A stretch of DNA of 64,000 nucleotides, taken from Diacronema lutheri (Eukaryota > Haptophyta > Pavlovophyceae > Pavlovales > Pavlovaceae). The first letter of the stretch is position 1; each line of letters opens with the position of its first letter. Shown in pieces: positions 56,669-64,000 of this stretch. The notes beneath the pieces were generated by a model. The model ran no database searches and had not been told where the DNA came from. It saw only the letters and a list, made by a program, of their open reading frames with translations. The DNA lies in the NCBI GenBank assembly GCA_019448385.1, contig JAGTXO010000004.1:806001-870000 (forward strand). The letters are read 5' to 3'. Both the position numbers and the translations under genes were made by a program.

Positions 56669-57342
56669 ATCGGCGGACCGATTGCGTTTTGGTGCGCCAG
56701 GCTCAATGCGCCATCGCAGTGGCGGGCCCGCAGACGCAGACGCTGACATGCCCAACGCTGGGCACTGAGGCCGCAGGCCGGCCCTCCTGGACCTGGCGGG
56801 CGAGCTGCCCGCGCAGCGGCCACGCGAGCCTCGCACTGACCGTGGCGGTCGCTGCCACCGTGATAGCTGCGGGTGCGGCGGCCTTGGCCCCAACCCCATC
56901 ATCCGTCTTCATCCCCGCCCTGCTCGCGCTCGCGGCCTACGTCGGCAATCCCTGCACCGGGATCCGCCCCGCGAAGTCCACACAAGACTTATCCGTGCTG
57001 CACGCCAGCCGCGCGCGCCGACGCGCGCCGCTCCCACACGCTCACCTCCGTTTCCGCGGGCGGCCCAACGCCCCCCCCCCCCCCCCCCCCCTCCCCCCCC
57101 CCCCCCCCCCCGGCAGGCGGCCATCGAGCCGCATTAGCACACCCGCCCGGGGCCTCCCGCCGCACCCGCAGCGGCTCGGCGCCTTGAATCCTCCCGTCCC
57201 CCGGGGTGAGGCCTTCAACCCGGGCCCAGCGCGCTCCGACTGCCTCACGCGCGCCAGCGCCAACCTCGGCGGCATGGTAGACCCCGAGCGAAAAGCCGCA
57301 CTTCTCGCCGTCCTCGTCAGGCGCAAGTACGTTATCCTGCTC
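54733..57342. other. Gene-poor stretch between giant frame and USP-like gene
   Basis: 2.6 kb with long open frames on both strands but no recognised domain. Three poly-C runs lie at 55251-55268, 56637-56667 and 57071-57111. The plus-strand frame 55105-57453 has one suggestive segment near its end (GEAFNPGP, then ANLGGMVDPERKAALLAVLV) that vaguely recalls the start of a LINE endonuclease domain; this is too weak to call. Confidence 0.4.
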
Positions 57343-57654
57343 CTACTGCCGACGCGGCTCCCGCGCGCGCGGACTACTACGCCGGGCAGATCGCCGCAGA
57401 CGCACGTGAGTGCACACGTGCGGACAAGGCGCACACGCTCGACGTCCAGTTAGCGCACGTGCACGTGCGCGCCACTGGTCACATTTGAGCGTCCGTGCTC
57501 GCCCACAGCGTCGCCATCCACAAGATGCGCGCTGGAGCCATCCAAGCAGGGCTCTGCCTGCTCGGCTTCCGCAAGGCAATTTGGGCCGCGGACAGCGGAC
57601 AGCGGACGGCGTGCGCGTGCGAGGTGCGAAAGGAGGAAGAAGGTAGGGAGAGTT

Positions 57655-57701
<47 letters not shown>

Positions 57702-59125
57702 CGGCCGCCGGAGACGAGGACGCACTCACCGCTGTTGGCAATGCGCGCGTCACGGAGACAACTTGGCGGGCCTCGCACGCAGCTGGGCCGATCGCCGCCG
57801 TAGAGATGTCTGCAGCCGTCTCCGCGATGCCGATCGTCGCATCTGTTGGCACCGCTGCCATCTGCCGCACCCGCGGCCAGGCTGCCGGCAAGGTCGGCGC
57901 GTCGGGCTCCGAGCTCGGCCACGCAGGCGATGCGGCCGACGGCGGTGACGCTGAGCCCAGCGCCGGGTCCAACGGCTCCACGTCGAGCCGGCTGTGAACG
58001 AGCATGCTCGCACCACTTGCCCACGCCAGCGCGTCGGACTCAGGCACGTTGTAGATCTGCGCGGGCAACGCGCGTGCGTGCGGCAGGCGCGCGCGCGAGC
58101 TTTCAGGCCACGCGCGCGTGCCGCGCGGGAGGACGGGGCGGTCGCGGCTGCGCTCGACCGCCGGTCGCGGCACCGAGCGACCGTGCGCGCCGCCGCACGT
58201 TGTAGTCGTCGCACGGAAACCAAGCCTCGTTGCGGAGCACGATGGCGACAAGGTGCCCGCTCATCGGCCCCTCGCCCACGTGCACCACGCCGGCGACGGG
58301 GAGGTGGTCGCGCCCGCCGAGCAGCAGCCGCGGCGCGCACACGAGCGCGCGGTTGTTCTTGCACTGCGAGCCATTGCCGCGCGTCGTGCGCGGCGCCTCG
58401 ACAGCAATGCTGGCTGGCGTGAGCACGCCCGAGTGGCCCGCGTTCGTGTGGCGATCCCGCGGCGGCCCAGCGGCGCCCCCCAGAGCGTGTGCAAGCGCGC
58501 GCGCCGCATCGCCGCCGACGCTGACGAGTACGGCGATGCCCTCGCCGGCCTCTGAAGGCACGGCGATCTGCTCGAGCACTGGCCCGACGCGTGTGTCGGC
58601 TTCAAAGGCCGCAGCGAGCCCGGGCACTCGGCCGAGCAGCAACCGGAAGAACTCAGCGGCATCCTGCGGCGTCCTTCGCGCGCCACGGCCCGAGATGACG
58701 TCGATGACGGACACAAGACACAGCCGTGTCGGCGCCCTGGTGTCCTCGATCAGCGTGCCAAAGTCCCGAAAACGCGCCCTCTCGACGCTGTTGGCACGGC
58801 GCGAAGCGGAGCGAAGCATCGCACGGAGCATGTTCAGGGCGAAGAGCGATTGCATAAGGACGGTCGTGTAGCACGCGCTGCCCTCGTTTTTCGCGCCTGC
58901 GCCGCGCCGCGCAGCGCCGGGTGTGCGGGGTGCGCACGCACGGTTTGCGGCGGGATGGAGGGAGGCTGGCTGGGCGCGCGCCGAGCCCGGCAAGCCGTGC
59001 AGGCGCTCACCACGCGGCACGCCGGGCACTCTCACCGGCCACATCGGGCCGTCAAACGCGTCTTCCACAGGCTGCCGACCGACGACGTAAAACTTGCTCA
59101 AGGCGCCGCGCCGTGCACGCGCCAT
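57343..59125 (-). CDS. Ubiquitin-specific-protease-like (C19) cysteine protease
   Basis: Deubiquitinase-like protein. Cys box: NEGSACYTTVLMQSLFAL, with the catalytic Cys codon at 58871-58873. His box: GEGPMSGHLVAIVLRNEAWF then PCDDYN, with the His codon at 58253-58255. A GT-AG intron at 58057-58198 (142 nt) joins DDYN to IYNVPESDALAWASGASMLV, the expected last strand of the USP fold. A further intron probably precedes the Cys box (AG near 58902). Start at 59125 (MARARRGALSKFYVVGRQ) is tentative. It is about half the usual size of a USP catalytic domain, like the minimal USPs of parasites and elements. The reading below about 57980 is low-complexity, includes a 28-nt G/C run, and may be non-coding. 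Confidence 0.65.
57669..57696 (+). repeat. (GT)n followed by G28 tract
   Basis: A short GT repeat runs directly into 28 consecutive G. Confidence 0.95.
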
Positions 59126-60590
59126 GCGCGCGCTGTTGCGGGCTGCGCAGCAGGGACGACGGGGGAATTGGCGAGCGAGGGTTGGGCGCAGATCAGCGTG
59201 GTGGCGCGGCAAGACGAGCGCGCGCCGGGCGCCTGGCGCGGAGGCGCCCCGCGCGAGGACGCGAGCCGCTTCTCGCACCGGACGGGCGCCCACGCGCAAG
59301 CCGGCTTTCGAGGGCTGGTGGATGGTGGCAGATGCCGAAACGGACACATGGAATGATGCGTCGGCGGCGCGAGCGCGGGACGATCTTGCCCGGGCAATTT
59401 TGCGCACGCTGCCAGCGCGCGTATGCGTGCGCATGCAGCGGGCGGCGCGCACGTTGCGCGTGACGGGGCGCCGAGCGGCACACCGGCGGGGACGCGCTCG
59501 CCGCTGCCGTGGCATCGTACGCTGCCTGCGTGCTGGCCCGCACGCACGTTGCCGGCGCGAGGGGACGGCGAGTGCGCCTCGGCCGAACAGGCGCGAACGT
59601 TACGCCCGAGCGCGTGGCCGGGCCCCGCCGACTGCACGCAGCGCCGGCCCAGGCGCGCATCCGCCCGACGCGGATTTGGACGACGCATCGACCGGCACGC
59701 CGAGCGTCTGCGCCCGCCTCGCGGCCGGTCGCGCCGGCCCCTCTTCGGCCCGAGGCCGCACGTCCGCCGCGCGCCGCTTTGGCGCGCGGCGCGGCGCTCC
59801 CGGAACGCGCATGGCACACGCGCGGTGCGCGGGCACGCCCGCAACGCGCCATTCCAGCGCGAGCAGTTCGGCAAGCTTGCAGCGCGCGAGCAGCCGGGCA
59901 TGTGCCGCGGAAACACAGTTCGCTGTGTGCGCCGGCCGCGACGACACGGCGTAGCGGCGCGAGGCTGGCCGCCGGGGCCACGGGCGTACTGCCGTGGCGC
60001 GACGCCATGGTATGAGCATTAAATTCATCGGGGGGTGGGGTGGGGGGGGGGGGGGGGGCGCGTTGTGCGCACTTGGCGCGCGAGTAGTGCGAGTGGCGGG
60101 CGAGCCTCGTCGCCCACGGAGCCCGCCCCCGGCTCGGCGGCGCGCCGCCTGCTCGCCGGGTCGCGCACCGCCGTCGCCGCCGCTGCGCACTTGCCCAGCT
60201 TGCCGGCAGGCGGCAGGCGGCGGCGACGGCGGCGGCGGCGGCTGCGGCTGCGGCGCGAGCGCGACGCCGGGCGGCGGCAGCGCCGACGGCACGCGCGCAG
60301 CGGCGACCCACGCGGCGGCGGGCAGCGCGCCAGCGTGAGGCCCCTGCGCGCCGGCCGCATTGGCGCCGCCCTGCGCGCCCTAGAAGGGCGCGCAGGTACG
60401 CGGGCCGGTCGCGCGGCGCGCGGTGCTGGCGAGCACCCGACGGCTGCGCGTCGGCGCGAGCGGCGCGGCGGGCGTCGCGCCGGCGGGTGCTGGCCAGCAC
60501 CGCGCGCCGGCGGCGCGCCCGCCGCCAGCGCGCCGCCCGCCGCCGGCGCCGCGCGCGCCGTCCGCGCCCGCCGCCACCGCGCGCCGCCGC
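59126..60590. other. Gap between USP-like gene and helicase
   Basis: 1.46 kb without a recognised gene. It contains a G17 run at 60042-60058, an 11-bp perfect stem with a 3-nt loop at 60371-60395, and Ala/Arg-coding GC-rich sequence from 60180 on that may be the disordered tail of the helicase. Confidence 0.4.
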
Positions 60591-63027
60591 CGCGCATTCG
60601 CGCGCGGCGGCGACGGCGGCCGCGGCGAGCGCCGCCGCCGCCGCCTCGCCACCGCTGACCGCGCGGAGCACCTCTTTGAAGACGACGCTGCGCGTCACGA
60701 GGTCCGGGCCGAGCGCAAAGCGGACGCGCGACGTGTGCCCGACGCGCGAAGCGGCCACGTGGAGCTGGCCGTGCGTGAAGCACGGCTCGGCGAGCCACAC
60801 GCCCGCGCACCCGAGCGCTTGCCCCTGCGCCTCGTTACGCCGGCCGCACCGGGGAACTGGCGGCGCATCCGCACAAGCGCGAACGTGCCGTCGTCGGGCG
60901 AGTGGTGGTCGACACGCGCGACGAGCACGGTGCTGTCGCGCCCGGCGGCCGCGCCGGGGCGTGCGCACTCGAGCAGCCGGCCGCCGGCGCGCACGCCGCG
61001 CACGATCAGCCGCGTGCCGCCGCACAGCCCCTCGCCGGGCGAGAGGTTGCGCGGCAGCATCACCACCATCCCGGGCTTCAGGTCGAGGACGCGGTGCGGC
61101 ATCTGCGCGTGCTCGAGCGAGTCGAGGAATTCGACCGACGCCCGCGCAATCTGCTTGCCCGCCCCGTCGTCGCGCCAGCTCGTCCGCCGACGCGCACCTC
61201 GCCGCCGCGCCCGGGAAGCGGCCGATCGCCAGCCAGTTGATCCGCGCCACGTCCGTCTGCTTGGCGCAGAGCACCGCGCGGTCGCACAGCGAGCCGTCGT
61301 CGGTCCAACACGTCGCGCCGTGGACAAAGTCGTCACGAGCTCCGTCGGGTAGGCCGAGCCCACGCGGATGGGGACGCCGCCGACGGCCTCGGGCAGCTGC
61401 ACGGGATCGAGCGGGAATGCGCCGGGCATGGCCCCGGCCGCCGGCACCGCCGCGGGAACGGCGCCGTCGCCGGGGCTGCGCAGCAGCTCCGCCCACTCGC
61501 CCGCGCCGAGCGCGTCGCCCGTGTCGCGCGCCGCGCTCGAGGCGCGAACGTTCTCGACCAAGGCGTGCTGCCGATCGTGCTGCCACGGCGCCGAGTACTT
61601 GAGGCAGGAGCGCACGATCTGCGCGCGCGAGCCGCGCCGCACCACCGGCAAGCACTGGCGAAAGTCGCCGGCGAGCAGCAGCGTCTCGCCGCCGAAGCGC
61701 TCGTCGACGCCCGTCACGTCGCGCAAACACCGATCAGGCGAGTCGAGGTGGCACCGCGTCTGCATCGGCGCCTCGTCCCACACGACCAGCCGCCGCGGCG
61801 GCCAGGGAGCGCCCGCGCTCGGAGCGCGGCACGCCATTGAACGGCTTGCCCGTCGGAGTCGGCACCGCCGGGCACCTTGAAGGTCAAGTGGAAGGTGCGG
61901 CCGTCGGGCAGCAGCGTGGCGGCGACGCCCGAGGACGCGCCCACGACGACCGCGTGCCCATCCGCGCGCACGGCGGCGATAATGGCGCGCTCGACGAACG
62001 TCTTGCCCGTTCCGCCCGGCGCGTCGCAAAGATGCAGCCGGTTGCCCACGCCGCGCAGCGCCGATTTGACGACCGCGCCGTGGAGCGCGCACTGCTGGCC
62101 GCCCTCGGCCATCGCCGCGCGCGCCGCCGCCGCGCTCGCAGCCCGCTCGGCGCGATGGTAGCCCTGCGCGCGCGCGAGCTCGCGCCCGCCCGGCCCGGCC
62201 GGCGCGCGCGCCGTGCGCAGACCGGCCACCGCCGCGAGCGCCGCCGCGCGCTCGCGCTCGTCGGGCACGTACAGCCCCGTGGAGTCGAACGTGTCGGCCC
62301 AGGCGGGCACGCCGTACGAGGCGAAGGCGTCCGAGCCGGGCTGCGGCCGCTGCTCGGCGCGCTTCAGGAGCATGACCCCGCACACGTTCCACTTGGTGCC
62401 AAACATCGAGCCCGTGAGCCCCGTGTAGACGCGGTCGAGCTGCGTGGCGATGGCGCAGACGTCCTCGTGCCGGATCTCGTCGACCGGTTCGCGCCGCGCG
62501 TCGACGAGCGGCACGACGCGCTCGGAGCCCGCCCACGTGAACGTGCGCGTCGACATGTTCAGCCGCGTGTGCGCGAGCGTGTCGTCCTCGTACTTGGGCT
62601 TGACGGCGGGCGAGAGCTTGCCGCGCACCTCCTCCTTCGAGAGGCCGCGCGTGTTGAGCAGCTCCTTCTGGCGCGCGTGCACCGTCTCGACGCGCTGATC
62701 GTCGATGGCGCGCAGGGCGCCAAAGTAGGCGTCCATCTGCGCGAGCGGCGCGCCTTCAATCGGCAGCTCCTTGTCGGTCACGCCGGCCGTGTACGCCGCC
62801 TTGTCGACGTCCGTCGGCCCGTACATGGTGCCAAAGTTGCCGTCGCCCGTGAGCTCGGGCCAGTCGACGACGCAGGGCGGCGAGACGAAGGCGAGCGCGC
62901 GGCGCGACGGCCCGTAGCTCAGCTTGTCGACCGTGCGCGCCTGCTCGCTCGGCTTGACCGGCCGCGTGCTCACGATCTCGCAGTTGACGAGCGCCGCGTC
63001 GAAGGCGCGCAGGTCGATGGCGGCCAT
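60590..63027 (-). CDS. PIF1-family helicase with unusual N-terminal domain
   Basis: 5'-3' DNA helicase. Walker A DAPGGTGKTFVERAI (about 61990-62030), DEAP Walker B (LVVWDEAP), motif III LLLAGDFRQCLPVV, the C-terminal GMVVMLPRNLSPGEGLCGGT, and the closing FTHGQLHVAASRVG block are all visible and in the right order. The motifs lie in more than one frame, so introns or decay are present; this was not resolved. The first 230 residues from MAAIDLRAF are not helicase: a beta-rich segment ending DRVYTGLTGSMFGTKWNV recalls single-stranded-DNA-binding proteins of large DNA viruses and related elements (weak). No HUH replication-initiator domain, as in Helitrons, was found. Confidence 0.8.
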
Positions 63028-63238
63028 GGTCGTTGTGCGCGGGAGATCACGCTGCAGGCGGCTCCACAGTAGGTTCGAGAAAAAAAAAAGCTGGGCCAAC
63101 GGTCAGTCGAGCGCCACAAGCAATCCTCGGGAGCCGGTGGCCCAACCCAACCCAACGATCTTCGTCGCCACCCTTCGCGCGTTTTCCGTTCGCGCCCAAG
63201 CAGACAATGAGACCACAATCTCGGTGCTGCTCGGCGCG

Positions 63239-63502
63239 ATGATGGGCCTCAGCGGCTCGGTGGCGATCGTGCTCTACGTGCGCGCGCGACGTCGCGAGGT
63301 GCAGCACGGGCGCGTGGCGACGCCGCGCATCATCCAGCGCCAGCTCGAGCTGCAGCTGCCGTGGGGCCGGCCGGACGAGGCATCCGTCGCCTCGCGTGCC
63401 GAAACGCCGGGCGTCGAGGCCGCGTCGCGCTCGGTGCGCGACGCGGCGCCCGAGCCGGACCCGGACGAGGGCTACGTGCGCGTGGCGAGCGCGGCGTTCT
63501 GA
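63239..63502 (+). CDS. Small single-pass membrane protein, putative
   Basis: 87 aa from the ATG at 63239, longer if upstream exons exist (the frame is open back to 62924, over the helicase on the other strand). GAMMGLSGSVAIVLYVRARR is a membrane helix followed by basic residues; the rest is a polar tail ending GYVRVASAAF. Not recognised. Coding is uncertain because it is short and has no homology call. Confidence 0.3.
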   Translation: MMGLSGSVAIVLYVRARRREVQHGRVATPRIIQRQLELQLPWGRPDEASVASRAETPGVEAASRSVRDAAPEPDPDEGYVRVASAAF

Positions 63503-63583
63503 GGCGCGCACGACGTCGCCCAGCCAGAGCAGCCCGGGGCGGGGCGAGTCCGGCTGCGCGGAGGTCCGGCTCGAGCGGGCGGG

Positions 63584-63933
63584 CGCCATGCTCTGAGGCG
63601 CCGCCGCTTTCTAAAAGGGTGTAGGGTGTAGGGTGTAGGATGCAAAACAAGCCCTCCCCACATTTGGGCCCGACGTCATTCCTTCTTCGAAGCCGTGACG
63701 TTACTCACATACGAGTACTTTTACTTAGTGTAGGATGTATCTATTCTCTAAGTATTTGCATAGTGTAGGGTGTAGGATAAGTACGGTTACGAAAGTCCTA
63801 CAGGGAGTGAAGGAATGACGCTGTGACGAAAGAAGGAATGACGTCGGGCCCAGATGTGGGGAGGGCTTGTTTTGCATCCTACACCCTACACCCTACACCC
63901 TTTTGAAAAGCGGCGGCGCCTCAGAGCATGGCG
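63584..63933. repeat. 350-bp inverted-repeat (MITE-like) element
   Basis: Arms of about 104 bp (63584-63687 and 63830-63933) are near-perfect reverse complements around a 142-bp AT-richer centre. Each arm holds GGGTGTAGGGTGTAGGGTGT followed by GGATGCAAAACAAGCC and ends with ACGTCATTCCTTC. The element is strikingly poorer in GC than its surroundings. A CAGCATGGCG-type 10-mer is repeated three times just outside the right arm. It carries no gene. Confidence 0.88.
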
Positions 63934-64000
63934 GCTCGACAGCATGGCGCCTATACAGCATGGCGTCGTCCAGCGTCACGCCGCGTCGTGGTCCTGCCGC

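Larger units (their letters stand above)
35820..63027 (-). mobile_element. Candidate large mobile element or element cluster (limits approximate)
   Basis: All recognised genes here are on the minus strand: PIF1-like helicase, USP-like protease, a 5,747-codon frame with protease, nuclease and chromodomain segments, and a Fanzor nuclease. Fanzors are known as cargo of several eukaryotic DNA transposons, and PIF1 helicases and Ulp1-type proteases also recur in large eukaryotic elements; finding them together suggests one element. No transposase, integrase, reverse transcriptase, capsid or envelope gene was recognised, and no terminal repeats. The limits given are simply the outermost recognised genes. 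It may instead be several elements side by side, or partly host DNA. Whether it is intact is not clear; the helicase reading is spread over more than one frame. Confidence 0.4.

Noticed and set aside
57180-57390. LINE endonuclease N-terminus
   Set aside because: Only one vague segment (NPGP ... ANLGGM ... LLAVLV) fits, and no catalytic motif or reverse transcriptase follows.
60371-60395. Hairpin downstream of the helicase as a Helitron 3' end
   Set aside because: The 11-bp stem is perfect, but the nearest CTRR (CTGG) on the minus strand is nearly 40 nt away, not about 10-12, and no HUH Rep domain accompanies the helicase.
35820-63027. Virus-derived (Polinton or giant-virus) insertion
   Set aside because: No capsid, packaging ATPase, DNA polymerase B or integrase was recognised; YqaJ and the helicase N-terminus alone do not justify the call.
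63600-63910. True telomere repeat
   Set aside because: The units are TGTAGGG, occur only three at a time, and are arranged in opposite orientation in two arms.

Overview
The window reads as nuclear DNA of a very GC-rich, flagellated alga with a red-lineage secondary plastid; a haptophyte is my best guess. The reasons are a fucoxanthin/chlorophyll-type antenna gene whose N-terminus carries an A-F plastid-targeting motif, ciliary genes (dynein heavy chain, BBS7, UNC119), many short GC-rich GT-AG introns plus one likely GC-AG intron, and divergent genes packed 50-130 bp apart. Species and chromosome cannot be read from the sequence. Stops are rare at this GC content, so long open frames on the opposite strand are common; calls rest on recognisable domains and on frames that agree across introns. 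Layout 1-35 kb (host genes): the 3' part of a dynein heavy chain; a Deg-type protease divergent from plastid-targeted threonine deaminase; an FCP antenna protein; an unrecognised protein with HN repeats; mitochondrial ATP synthase beta; a Patched/NPC1-like permease; a divergent pair of related four-helix, Orai-like membrane proteins, one with a PH domain; a ubiquitin-like plus ankyrin protein; an Rmp1/NEPRO-like protein; a JmjC-like protein divergent from the gamma-secretase subunit APH-1; an unknown coiled-coil protein; UNC119 divergent from COX19; BBS7; and an SLC35A-type nucleotide-sugar transporter. Layout 35.8-63 kb: everything recognised is on the minus strand and looks like a large, unclassified mobile element or a cluster of such genes. 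It holds a Fanzor (eukaryotic TnpB-like) nuclease, a 5,747-codon open frame with Ulp1-like cysteine-protease signatures, a YqaJ-type nuclease domain and a chromodomain, a ubiquitin-specific-protease-like gene, and a PIF1-family helicase with an unusual N-terminal domain. No capsid, envelope, reverse transcriptase or classical transposase was recognised, and no terminal repeats bound the block. Layout 63.1-64 kb: a small putative membrane protein, then a 350-bp inverted-repeat (MITE-like) element rich in a TGTAGGG heptamer close to the telomere repeat TTTAGGG. How the parts fit: the left half mixes housekeeping, plastid, mitochondrial and ciliary genes with no operon-like logic; shared promoters between divergent genes are the main organisation. 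The right half combines DNA nucleases, a helicase, a chromatin reader and ubiquitin/SUMO-directed proteases, which together suggest a self-mobilising element that manipulates host chromatin and ubiquitin-like signalling. That reading is inference. Ten poly(G)/poly(C) tracts of 17-31 nt sit in introns and intergenic gaps throughout.
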